Shown here piece after piece: positions 49,333 to 58,779 of a stretch of 64,000 nt of DNA; the first letter of the stretch is position 1, and each line of letters starts with the position of its first letter. The notes under the pieces were generated by a model. It was not told where the DNA came from. It saw only the letters and a list, made by a program, of their open reading frames with translations, and searched no databases. The DNA is taken from NCBI GenBank assembly GCA_031260705.1, contig JAISLA010000014.1:30535-94534 (forward strand), written 5' to 3'. Both the position numbers and the translations under genes were made by a program. The DNA is from Endomicrobium sp. GTDB lineage: Bacteria > Elusimicrobiota > Endomicrobiia > Endomicrobiales > Endomicrobiaceae.

Positions 49333-50180
49333 TTTCTGCGTTTCCTAAAATAAATTCTTGTAACGATCGCAACAAAGCTCATTGTCAAAACCATCAGCAA
49401 AAGCACAAGAGCCGTACCGAATATCACATTTTCAGGCATATTAGGAATCTGCGTTGAAATAATATATAAATGGTACGGCAAAGTCATTACCTGATCAAGC
49501 ACAGAATGCGGCAAATGCGGAACAGAAAATGCCGCAGCAGTAAATAATATCGTCGCAGTCTCACCGGATATTCTTGAAATGCTTAGTATTGCTCCCGTTA
49601 AAATGCCCGGAATAGCATTTGGAAGCACTATGTATCTTACAGTCTGCCAGCGGCTTACGCCAAGAGATAAACTCGCCTCTCTGAAAGAATAAGGGACACT
49701 GTTTAATGCACTGCGCGACGTAGTTATAATAACGGGAAGTTCCATTATAGACAGAGTTAAAGCTCCGGCAATAATAGAAACGCCCAGTTTTAAAAACATA
49801 ACAAAAATAGCGAGTCCGAATAATCCGTAAACAACTGATGGAACGCCAGCCAAATTTACTATAGCAAGTTTAACTATCCTCGTAAGCAAATTATTTTTTG
49901 CATATTCGCTTAAATATATAGCCGCACAAACACCTATCGGAAGAGTTATCGCAATAGCACATGTAACTATTGAAAGAGTGCCAAGTATCGCGGGAAGAAT
50001 TCCCCCTCCGCGCATTCCGTCCTTAGGCATCGACGTCAAAAACTCCCAAGTTATAGCAGATGCTCCGTTTTTTATTATTATAAAAATTATCACTACGACT
50101 GGAACAACAGCCAAAACTGTGGCGAGAAAGAGAATTGTGTATGAAAGTTTCTGGGACAATTTAGGATTTAGTTTTATCAT
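49326..50180 (-). CDS. pstA: Phosphate ABC transporter permease PstA
   Basis: The 284-residue inner-membrane permease has six predicted membrane segments (for example YTILFLATVLAVVPVVVIIF). Its cytoplasmic coupling loop reads REASLSLGVSRWQTVRYIVL, followed by PNAIPGILTGAILSISRISG, the EAA motif of importers. PstA pairs with PstC to form the channel. Overlap of 4 bases with pstC upstream and 7 bases with pstB copy 2 downstream indicates one coupled operon. Confidence 0.94.
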   Translation of the reverse strand: MIKLNPKLSQKLSYTILFLATVLAVVPVVVIIFIIIKNGASAITWEFLTSMPKDGMRGGGILPAILGTLSIVTCAIAITLPIGVCAAIYLSEYAKNNLLTRIVKLAIVNLAGVPSVVYGLFGLAIFVMFLKLGVSIIAGALTLSIMELPVIITTSRSALNSVPYSFREASLSLGVSRWQTVRYIVLPNAIPGILTGAILSISRISGETATILFTAAAFSVPHLPHSVLDQVMTLPYHLYIISTQIPNMPENVIFGTALVLLLMVLTMSFVAIVTRIYFRKRRKW

Positions 50181-51046
50181 TTATTTTTATTTTTCCCAAG
50201 AAATAAATCCGCTATAAAATTTACTATAAACGTTACTATAAAAAGCACAAGCGCTATGGCAAACAACGCTCTATAATGAATGCCTCCGCTGACAGTTTCT
50301 CCCATTTCTGAGGCTATTACAGCCGTCATAGTTCTCACCGGCTCGAAAATCGAATGAGGAATACGCGCGGAATTTCCGGTTATCATCATAACAGCCATCG
50401 TCTCTCCGATAACTCTGCCTATTCCAAGCATTATCGCGGCAATTATTCCAGGCATTGCCGCTTTCAACACAATTCTTCTCATAGTCTGCCATTCAGTCGC
50501 TCCTAAAGCGAGTGCCCCTTCTTTATACTGCCAAGGAACCGATCGTATTGCATCTTCTGATATCGTTACTATTGTTGGCATAGCCATAAATGCAAGCATT
50601 ATCGATCCTGAAAAAGCCGTAAGTCCGGTAGGTATGTCAAAGAGTGTTCTAACAAAAGGGACAAGTGTAACCATTCCGACAAATCCTATAACTATGCTTG
50701 GAATTGCAGCCATAAGCTCAACCAAAGATTTCAAAACGTCCCGCACGCCTTTAGGTACAATTTCTGAAATGTAAAGTGCGGACATAATGCCGATAGGAAC
50801 CGCTATTATGCATGCTCCGACAGTAACTAAAACAGAGCCGATAATTAAAGGAAGAATACCGAATGATGCAGTGTCTGAAGTCGGATACCAAAATTGTCCG
50901 GTAATAAATTTTATAATGCCGAAATCTTTAAAAAAACTAAAACCTTCTTTAAACAAAAAGCCAAAAATTAAAACGACAAAAACAATAGATAATATTCCGC
51001 ACATAAAAATTACCGCTTCAATTACATTGTCTATAATTTTTCTCAT
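50177..51046 (-). CDS. pstC: Phosphate ABC transporter permease PstC
   Basis: The 289-residue partner of PstA has about six membrane helices (FMCGILSIVFVVLIFGFLFK at the start). It has a conserved periplasmic FITGQFWYPTSD region and the EAA-like coupling loop KEGALALGATEWQTMRRIVL, then KAAMPGIIAAIMLGIGRVIG. It lies 266 bases downstream of pstS, a gap without a supported gene. A longer spacing here may allow uneven expression of binding protein and transporter. Confidence 0.94.
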   Translation of the reverse strand: MRKIIDNVIEAVIFMCGILSIVFVVLIFGFLFKEGFSFFKDFGIIKFITGQFWYPTSDTASFGILPLIIGSVLVTVGACIIAVPIGIMSALYISEIVPKGVRDVLKSLVELMAAIPSIVIGFVGMVTLVPFVRTLFDIPTGLTAFSGSIMLAFMAMPTIVTISEDAIRSVPWQYKEGALALGATEWQTMRRIVLKAAMPGIIAAIMLGIGRVIGETMAVMMITGNSARIPHSIFEPVRTMTAVIASEMGETVSGGIHYRALFAIALVLFIVTFIVNFIADLFLGKNKNK

Positions 51047-51312
51047 TTTGGTCCTTTAACAAATAATTTATGCCACTCTCAGAGACAAAATTTTGAGAAA
51101 CAAAATTCAGAATATATCCGGGTATTATGAATTCCTTAAGATTTCGGAATAAAATTGCAAAATAAAATACAACAACATTAAATATATCCCACTCTTTCAA
51201 AGATGGCGATGCTGTAACAGCATCTATTTTTTTTAGAAAACAAGAATAACACATCACTGATTTTCCTTGCTGCAAAAAACAATGATATTTACTCTGCAAA
51301 AAACTTTATTTC

Positions 51313-52194
51313 TTACTTTACACTCTGTTTCCTTATCGGTATAAAATCAGTTTCCAATACAATTTTTTGCCCCGCATCCGATAAAGCATAATCAATAAAC
51401 ATTTTTACAACATCCTGCGGCTCTCCGTTTGTATAAATATACAGAGGTCTTGAAATAGGATACGTACCATTCATTACGTTTTCAGGCATCGGATAAACAT
51501 ATTCGCTTTCCGCATTTACCGCTACCGAAACAGATTTTACTCTTTCGTCTACAAAACCCATACCGACATATCCTAAAGCATTGGGATTTTGACAAACCTC
51601 ATTGCATACAGCCTGCGAAGACGACATCATAAGCGACTGAGTGGAAAACTCATTTTTATTATTTTTATCATCAATACCTAAGATATGCTCTTTAAAAAAC
51701 ATATGTGTTCCTGAATTACTTTCCCTTGAAAGAATTACTATTTTTTTGTCCTCTCCTCCGACCTCTTTCCAGTTTGTAATTTTTGCCATAAAAATATCCC
51801 GCAGCTGCTCTAATGTAAGTTTATTTACTGAATTATTTTTATTTACAAGCACAGCAAGTCCGTCAAGACCGATCTTAAATTCAACGGGTTCTATATTTTT
51901 ACTCTCTGCCAACATCCTTTCCTTTTCTTCTATTTTACGGGAAGACATTGTAATATCACATGTTCCGTTTATTAAAGATGCAAATCCAGTCCCCGATCCT
52001 CCTCCCGTAACACTTATATTAAACGACGGATTCTGTTCTACAAACTTTTCTACCCATTCCTGAATAAGATTTACGATGGTATCAGATCCCCTGATTTGTA
52101 TAGATATGTCGTGCCTGTCACCACCTTGCGATTTCATACAAGCGCAGAAAAATACGAATATTAAAAGAACCGTAATAAGTTTAAGAATTTTCAT
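51313..52194 (-). CDS. pstS: Phosphate-binding lipoprotein PstS
   Basis: PstS delivers phosphate to PstC/PstA. I take ATG 52194 (MKILKLITVLLIFVFFCAC); it overlaps the guaA stop by one base and has GGGA before it. The N-terminal signal ends in FFCAC, a lipobox-like cysteine, so it is probably membrane-anchored. The mature protein shows the phosphate loops IRGSDTIVNL, GGGSGTGFASLINGTCDITM and ILSRESNSGTHMFF typical of the short (about 270-residue) PstS type. Co-transcription from guaA is likely. Confidence 0.93.
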   Translation of the reverse strand: MKILKLITVLLIFVFFCACMKSQGGDRHDISIQIRGSDTIVNLIQEWVEKFVEQNPSFNISVTGGGSGTGFASLINGTCDITMSSRKIEEKERMLAESKNIEPVEFKIGLDGLAVLVNKNNSVNKLTLEQLRDIFMAKITNWKEVGGEDKKIVILSRESNSGTHMFFKEHILGIDDKNNKNEFSTQSLMMSSSQAVCNEVCQNPNALGYVGMGFVDERVKSVSVAVNAESEYVYPMPENVMNGTYPISRPLYIYTNGEPQDVVKMFIDYALSDAGQKIVLETDFIPIRKQSVK

Positions 52195-53723
52195 TATTCC
52201 CACTCAATAGTAGCGGGCGGTTTATTGGAAATATCATAAACTACTCTGTTGGCGCCTTTAACTTCGTTTATAATACGCGAAGATATCTTACTGAGCAACT
52301 CATAAGGAAGTTTTACCCAGTCTGCCGTCATCGCATCTTCAGAATTTACGGCTCTTATGGCAATTATATATTCATAAGTTCTGGCGTCTCCCATAACGCC
52401 TACCGTTTTAACAGGCAGTATTATGGCAAAAGACTGCCATATTTTCTCATAAAGTCCAGCTTTTCTTATTTCTTCCGTTACTATATTGTCCGCTTCTTTT
52501 AAAATATTTAGTTTTTCTTTCGTTATCTCGCCTAATGTTCTTACGGCAAGTCCAGGTCCCGGAAAAGGCTGCCTGTCTATGATTTCTGCCGGAATCCCGA
52601 GTTCTTTTCCTAAAACCCTTACTTCATCTTTAAATAAAAACCTCAGAGGTTCAACAAGTTTCATCTTCATTTTTTCAGGAAGTCCGCCGACATTATGATG
52701 ACTTTTAATCGGCGATTTCGCTCCTTTTATAGAAACACTCTCTATAACATCAGGATATATCGTTCCCTGCAAAAGAAAATCTATACCTTTCAACTTTTTT
52801 GCTTCTCCGTCAAAAACTTCTATAAAAGTGTGCCCTATGATTTTTCTCTTTTGTTCAGGATCAGTTATACCTTTAAGTTTTGACAAAAATATTTTTTTTG
52901 CGTCAACTATAATAAGATTTTTACCGAACATTCCGCCAAATACTTTGTGCACTCTTTCAGTCTCACCGAGCTTCTGAAGTCCGTGGTCAACATAAACGCA
53001 TATAAGCTGCTTCTCTATAGCTTTATAGAGCATTACAGCCGCAACGGAAGAATCAACTCCGCCTGAGAGAGCGCATAAAACTTTGCTTTTTCCAACTTGT
53101 TCATGAATTCTTTTAACTTCGTCCACAATATAAGATTTCATAGTCCAGTCGCGTTTTGAACCGCAGATTTTAAATATAAAATTTTTCAAGATTATTCTGC
53201 CGTTAACAGAATGCTTTACCTCCGGATGAAATTGAACACCGTATATATTCTTTGCTGTATTTTCTATCGCCGCATAAGGAGAGTTACCTGACTTTGCCGT
53301 TATCTCAAAACCTTTTGGAATTTTTGAAAGTTTGTCACCGTGGCTCATCCATAGAGTTTCTTCGGAACTAAGTCCATTAAATAAAGAACTGTTACATTCT
53401 ACGTTCACATTCACAAGACCGAATTCTCTGCGTTTTGACGGAGCAACTTTCCCGCCGAGACGTTCCGCTATAAGCTGCATACCGTAACATATTCCCAAAA
53501 TAGGAACATCAAGTTCCCATATTTTAGGATCAGGCCAAGGAGCATCTTTTGAGTAAACGCTTTCATAACCGCCTGAAAGAATTAGACCCTTTAAATCTTT
53601 AAGTCCGGAAAAAGATTTTATAGATTTATTCCCAGGGTATAGTTCGCAATATACTTTCTCTTCTCTTATGCGTCTTGCGATCAGCTGCGTGTACTGCGAA
53701 CCAAAATCCAATATCAAAATCAT
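52194..53723 (-). CDS. guaA: GMP synthase (glutamine-hydrolysing)
   Basis: GuaA converts XMP to GMP using glutamine. The 509-residue protein has an N-terminal class I glutamine amidotransferase domain with catalytic Cys in PILGICYGMQLIAE and His in VQFHPEVKHS. The ATP pyrophosphatase part has LCALSGGVDSSVAA (PP-loop). The C-terminal dimerisation domain ends YDISNKPPATIEWE, exactly the family ending. Intact. The stop shares one base with the pstS start. Confidence 0.97.
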   Translation of the reverse strand: MILILDFGSQYTQLIARRIREEKVYCELYPGNKSIKSFSGLKDLKGLILSGGYESVYSKDAPWPDPKIWELDVPILGICYGMQLIAERLGGKVAPSKRREFGLVNVNVECNSSLFNGLSSEETLWMSHGDKLSKIPKGFEITAKSGNSPYAAIENTAKNIYGVQFHPEVKHSVNGRIILKNFIFKICGSKRDWTMKSYIVDEVKRIHEQVGKSKVLCALSGGVDSSVAAVMLYKAIEKQLICVYVDHGLQKLGETERVHKVFGGMFGKNLIIVDAKKIFLSKLKGITDPEQKRKIIGHTFIEVFDGEAKKLKGIDFLLQGTIYPDVIESVSIKGAKSPIKSHHNVGGLPEKMKMKLVEPLRFLFKDEVRVLGKELGIPAEIIDRQPFPGPGLAVRTLGEITKEKLNILKEADNIVTEEIRKAGLYEKIWQSFAIILPVKTVGVMGDARTYEYIIAIRAVNSEDAMTADWVKLPYELLSKISSRIINEVKGANRVVYDISNKPPATIEWE

Positions 53724-53744
53724 CTATTTTCCTCATATTATTTT

Positions 53745-54098
53745 TTATATTCTTTTATCATCAAATCTGTTCGGATCAACCGGACCCAAAACCAGCAAAA
53801 TAATTAATATAATCACCCTATAAAAGGAATAAGTTCTATAAACTGAAACCAGCCACTACGATTAGTATCGTGCAATCTGCGCGTAACTATCGATATTGAC
53901 GGCAGTATCAGTACAGCATACATTAAAAACTAAAAATGCTTGCAATGCCTATAGAAACATATCCACTATATCCACTCCCCCCCCTCCCCCAACAAAATTA
54001 ATTAACATAAAATACCAAAATTGGGCTAGAGAGGCGCGTCCATCAAAGTCAATATAATATCCCAACAATACATTTTTAAAAATTTAACCATATTTCAT
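53745..54098 (-). pseudogene. DUF805 membrane protein remnant
   Basis: Three frames on the minus strand together give a DUF805 protein. They are YYIDFDGRASLAQFWYFMLI at the start, LMYAVLILPSISIVTRRLHD with TNRSGWFQFIELIPFIG in the middle, and VIILIILLVLGPVDPNRFDD at the end. F.GR....FW and RRLHD..RSGW are the family marks. A G5-A-G8 tract (complement of 53977-53990) lies where the first frame goes wrong. At least three shifts are needed, so the gene is dead. DUF805 proteins are small inner-membrane proteins of unknown role. Confidence 0.72.
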
Positions 54099-54131
54099 AT
54101 TTTCTTTCCTTTATTTAGCTTCTGCATTGTA

Positions 54132-54689
54132 TCAAATTTTTGCAGAAGTTATGGTTTTCTGAGCCTGATATTTTCCTCTTCTGTCGGCATAAGAGACCTC
54201 ACAAACTCCGCTTGCTCCTAAAAATAAAACCTGCGCGATTCCTTCATTTGCATAGACTTTTGCCGGAACCGAGGTTATATTTGCTATTGAAAGAGTAACA
54301 TATCCCTCCCATTCGGGCTCAAACGGAGTGATGTTTACAAAAATTCCGCATCTTGCATAAGTCGATTTGCCGAATGCAATTGTCACAATATTTCTCGGAA
54401 TCCTAAAATATTCTATTGTCTTACCTAAAACTACGGAATTCGGCGGGATCTCTATATAATCCTTAACCGTTATGGATTCAAGCAGACTATCACTTGTTCT
54501 TTTAGGATCTAAAACAAAATCTTTATTTTTGACTTTCATAACCATAAACTCGTTTGAAAGACGCATATCATATCCGTAAGAAGAAGTACCAAAAGAAATT
54601 TTTTCATCTCTGATCTGTCGGGGTTCAAACGGATCTATCATCTTATATTCAAAAGCCATCTTTTTTATCCACTTATCATTTTTAACCAC
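54132..54689 (-). CDS. dcd: dCTP deaminase
   Basis: Dcd deaminates dCTP to dUTP, the route to dTTP in many bacteria. The 185-residue protein begins KNDKWIKKMAFEYKMIDPFE, normal for the family. The active-site block is CGIFVNITPFEPEWEGYVTL, with the catalytic glutamate in EPEWEG and arginine and serine upstream (FGKSTYARCG). The C-terminal tail closing over the nucleotide (RRGKYQAQ) is present. No bifunctional dUTPase feature could be judged. Confidence 0.93.
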   Translation of the reverse strand: MVKNDKWIKKMAFEYKMIDPFEPRQIRDEKISFGTSSYGYDMRLSNEFMVMKVKNKDFVLDPKRTSDSLLESITVKDYIEIPPNSVVLGKTIEYFRIPRNIVTIAFGKSTYARCGIFVNITPFEPEWEGYVTLSIANITSVPAKVYANEGIAQVLFLGASGVCEVSYADRRGKYQAQKTITSAKI

Positions 54690-54848
54690 TTTATCACCTT
54701 TTATATAAGTAATTATAAAATAAGTTCAAAATGTTACCATTCAACAAAAACCGAATTTATTTCAAATCCCTATAAAATTTCTATTTAACTGTTTAGAAAT
54801 TCGTGAAAATCATTCAATTTTCATAACTACATTAAAAAGTTTTTTCAT

Positions 54849-55719
54849 TTATTTGCAAGGAATATTTAATTTTTCCAGCAAAATTTTAAAATCATCAACA
54901 CAATGCAAATTACCTTTCATTTCAATATATTTTATATTCTCAGATTTTAATTGATTTCTGTTTTGCTCACTCAAAGTATCCACAATAAATATATCGGTAC
55001 CTCTGGCATATATTACATCCGCACTTTCAGGATTCCCCCTACCCATAAGCTTAACCTCAACTCTATATTCTTTTTCTTTTCTGCTATCATAGAGTTTAAA
55101 ATCAACTTCTCTATCAAAATCTAAAGTCTCATCTTTTTTAAAAACTGAACTATTAATATATTCCTTTGGCACTTTACATAATTTACACAGTTTCAGTAAT
55201 AAAGGGTTTTCAACTTTTTTACCTATTGAACTCCATGCACCGCCTCGTATTGCTATTTTTTTTGTAGCCAACGCATTTATAACAAGCAAACTTTCTGTCA
55301 GCGACAATTCAACTGAAACTTCTTTATAACTTATTTTTATATTAAGAACTATTCCTGATTCGCTGTCCTTTTCTAATGATGAAATAAGCTCTGATAAATA
55401 TTCAAAATTTGCATTGGCAACATCTAAAACAATTTTTTTTTGTTGCACTTCCACATATATTAGTGATTGTCTTTTTATTTATACCTGCAAATATTGCTTT
55501 ATCATCAGAAGAAATATTATCTGCGACAATAAAATATTTTTTATACCAAGCCAAATCAACATTATTTTCTTTAATTTTTGCAGTGACTATCTTCTTGAAA
55601 AAATCTACAGCAAAATCGAGAAAAGACACATTTATTGCATTTACAACTTCATCGCGGTAATCATCACCTTTAATCAATTTACTTACAGCACTATCAATGA
55701 CTTCTTTTTCAAAGGTTAT
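54849..55719 (-). pseudogene. CfrBI-like type II restriction endonuclease, frameshifted at A9
   Basis: ATG 55719 (MITFEKEVIDSAVSKLIKG) overlaps the methyltransferase 3' end. The frame runs about 100 codons to KKTITNICGSATKK and is lost in nine A residues (complement of 55433-55441). One A fewer gives a continuous protein of about 290 residues with IVLDVANANFEYLSELISSL onward. The nuclease core is visible: DREVDFKLYD and YRVEVKLMGRGNPESADV. The resemblance to CfrBI (an enzyme paired with an N4-cytosine methyltransferase) is from memory. The break means no restriction activity unless slippage restores the frame. Confidence 0.68.
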
Positions 55720-56632
55720 CATAACTTTCTTCTTCCAATTTTTTCGTATACTTATTATCCATTTCACATAACACTGGAACTCTTTTCATCTTTTTTGCCA
55801 CTCTTCCAAAAGTCCCAGAACCTGCAAAAGGATCTAAAACTGTATCTCCACTAAAAGAATAATATTTTAAAACTTTTTCACATAATTTTTCAGGAAAAAC
55901 AGCCGGATGATCTTTATCTGTTTTTGGAGATATATACCAACACCAACAATTTGATGTATCTGTATTTTCAACGGCATTTGCCAACATTCTCGAATAATGT
56001 CTTATATTTTCATCTAGCAAAAAAGGCGTCTTTTTCCTGTAAACCAATAAACTTTCAGTAACACAGTTAGGTTTATAAGACAAAGGCATACCGGTTTGTA
56101 AATAACCCGCAATTCTGTTTGGAACTGTATATTCAGGTTTAATCCATATAATTTCATCTATAAAATAAAAACCTACTTCTTCTAAAATCTTATGAAAGTC
56201 AAAGTGAATCGGATATCTAACACTTTCAAACTCCCGACCAGGTCTTTTTGTAATTACCGGAGAAACATTTATAATAATAAAATGTCCATCTTTTAATATA
56301 CGATTACATTGTTTTAAAATACTACACATCTTTTCTAAGTACTTTTCGTAAGATGTATAATCAGAATACATCCTGGCATTATAATACGGCGGAGATGTAA
56401 ATATAAAATGTATAGTCTTATTCTGAATTTTTAACAAAGTTTGCTCGCTATCGCCTTTTAATAAAGTTGCTTTTATAATTTTTCTCTTATTTTTTGCATT
56501 CAAAGGAAGAATGCCGTTATAAAACAACAAGAGTTTATTTAAATTTTCTTCGCTCTTTTCTTTGCCGAGTTGCTTTATATATTCTATATTTATATTGTCT
56601 TTACAATAGTTTTCCTTTAAAGCACATTTCAT
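55709..56632 (-). CDS. N4-cytosine-type DNA methyltransferase
   Basis: A 307-residue site-specific methyltransferase. Motif IV is FIFTSPPYYNARMYSDY; the SPPY form is the mark of N4-cytosine (and some N6-adenine) enzymes. Motif I comes later (GDTVLDPFAGSGTFGRVAKK), so the order is permuted as in the beta group. KEIIWIKPEYTVPNRIAGYL-like sequence (DEIIWIKPEYTVPNRIAGY) lies between. It is intact and overlaps the broken endonuclease by 11 bases. It probably still methylates the genome. Confidence 0.82.
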   Translation of the reverse strand: MKCALKENYCKDNINIEYIKQLGKEKSEENLNKLLLFYNGILPLNAKNKRKIIKATLLKGDSEQTLLKIQNKTIHFIFTSPPYYNARMYSDYTSYEKYLEKMCSILKQCNRILKDGHFIIINVSPVITKRPGREFESVRYPIHFDFHKILEEVGFYFIDEIIWIKPEYTVPNRIAGYLQTGMPLSYKPNCVTESLLVYRKKTPFLLDENIRHYSRMLANAVENTDTSNCWCWYISPKTDKDHPAVFPEKLCEKVLKYYSFSGDTVLDPFAGSGTFGRVAKKMKRVPVLCEMDNKYTKKLEEESYDNL

Positions 56633-56755
56633 AATAAAACAGTCCTATAAAAAATTATCAGCTATATATAGTCTATTCTGCTTCGCGAAACATTCAAAAC
56701 TTAACAACCCGGATTAACCACAAGCACGGCAAACAATACATCTTTAGGCTAAAGT

Positions 56756-58608
56756 TTATTCAAATTCTTTCCTATCCCAAATTCTTAACTGGGAAATATT
56801 TTTTATTGCATCCTGTGCTTTTGAATTATTTTTTAAGTAGTCAATAGCTCTATCTATAAAATCAGAAATTTCAAAATGCTTTTCGGCAATTCGCTTTAAT
56901 CCTTTATTATTAAATATGGAAAGAACTCTTTCATAATTTTTATCCTTTATTATTTTTTCTAATTCAGCTTTCCTCTGTTCAGCCCAACTAGAAATTTCTA
57001 TTTCTTTTTTAAAGTTGGCATAATTCTCCTCTACCTCTTTTAAAGTATTTCCTTTTGTTAAATGTGAATCTTTGAAATAATAATTGATTTTCGTTGATAT
57101 ATAATTGGCTATTTGCAAGTCCATTTCTTTTTCTATCTGTAAAATCACTTCATTTTTAATATTTTCAACAGCATTTTTATCCTGTACCAATAATTTTTCC
57201 TTCAATAATTTTAAAAAGGATTCGTCAAAAAAAAGATTTTCAATTTCCGCCATTGAATATGAAAATATATTATCAGATTTCAACTTTTCTAATCTATCAG
57301 TTTCATGATGGTCTGAATCAATTAATCCAACTGCTTTTGTTGTCAAATCAGGCATTTTATTAAAAGCTTTTGTATAGTTAATGACAAAAAAGCAACTTTC
57401 AACAGGAATTATCGTAAAGTCAGGAAATAAGATATTATATATTTGTTCATCGATACCACCTTTTTTACCTTCGCAAAACAAAATATTTTTCCTACTGCCA
57501 AGCAATTCCATCAGCAATTCTTCTGGTAGTTCATTTCCTTTAATATCTTCTATCTCCCATTTATCAGGACTACTAAAAGACTTTACCCAAACTTTCTTTG
57601 CTAATGTTCTGCTTGTTGCAAAGCCTAAGTCATGAGTTAAGTAAATAAAAATGCAATCTTTTCTTTTATCCTCTAAAATATCCCATAATTTTTTCAGAAT
57701 AGTTTTATGTAAATACATTTCAGGCTCGTCAACAATAACAAAACCATCTTTTGGCGCTTGTAAAACATGAGCTATTAAATAAAGCACTACTTTTTCGCCA
57801 TCACTCATTTGGTATGCTGGATAATTAACGCCCGAATCTGTTTCCAAGGTAAAAGTAATACCGTCCTCAACTTTAAGAATTCTATGCTGGATTAGAGAAT
57901 TCCATATTTAGCTCCATTTTTAATATTATCACAAAATTTATTTCTTACCACATTTCTTTCTGCAAGAAGATTGCCAAGCAACATATTACATTCATTACAA
58001 ACGTAACTTATAGTAGATGACATACCACTTGTAGAATAAGGTTCTTTTAATGACTTGTCTCGTTTTTGTGATTCTTGCAATTTTATAGAAGTATTAGCAA
58101 TATTAGGAATTGCATCAAAAGTAGGTATTAGTAGAATTTTTTGAGCCGAAATAACAGTCCCGAGAGTTGGTAAATACTGTTTTATGTGCTTAGAAAGAGT
58201 TGTTTTACCACTGCCATTAGCTCCAATTGCAACAATATTTTTACTAAAAAAACCGAGTTTTTTAAAAAAATCAAGATTAAATTGCAATGATTCTAATTTT
58301 TGTGACAATTGTTGTTCTATTTGTTTCTTATCATCATCTTTAATAAAATCCAAATTTGGATAGTTTCCTATATATAAGAAAACATTTAAAGTTTGATTAA
58401 TATCATTTTGAAATTGAGTTAAATAATTAATTTTAATTAATTGTTTTGTATTCGATACTATACTCTCTATTTCAGAATAACAAGATATTGTCTTATCACA
58501 TAAATCAAGCATACTTTTATCCACGGCACATTTAACTAAAATATTTTTATATTGTTCTAATCGATTTATAGCTAAATTAACAAATCGTAAAAATGTTTCT
58601 TCTGTCAT
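56756..58608 (-). pseudogene. Fused AAA ATPase-DUF4435 protein (PARIS AriA-AriB-like), frameshifted
   Basis: The first frame (58608 to 57892) has Walker A IGANGSGKTTLSKHI after a coiled region. It stops at GAKYGIL; one shift later the second frame begins NSLIQHRILKVEDG and runs to 56756. There the ATPase signature is QMSDGEKVVLYLIAH, Walker B is GFVIVDEPEMYLH and the switch is IYLTHDLGFATS. A DUF4435/Toprim-like part follows: NILFCEGKKGGIDEQIYNIL and VGLIDSDHHETDRL. About 617 residues in all. ATPase plus DUF4435 in one protein is the merged PARIS layout, known to guard against anti-restriction proteins; it sits next to an R-M module. Confidence 0.74.
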
Positions 58609-58779
58609 ATTATTACCTTATCGTTATAATAATTTTTTTCTGCTTCATACATCTTTTACCATCTGAAGTTTCCAAAACAGAACGGAATTCCTGTATATGT
58701 TTTATAGGTTCTTTTAAAAATCATCATATCCACAAAATACTGCAAACGAAAAATATAAACTCAAAAACAAATCAAAAAA

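Noticed and set aside
51018..51299. 93-codon frame between pstS and pstC
   Set aside because: It overlaps the pstC start, has no ribosome site or family similarity, and looks like chance open sequence.
57841..57905. Two separate ATPase genes instead of one frameshifted gene
   Set aside because: The first frame has Walker A but no Walker B, the second has Walker B but no Walker A; together they make exactly one ATPase.
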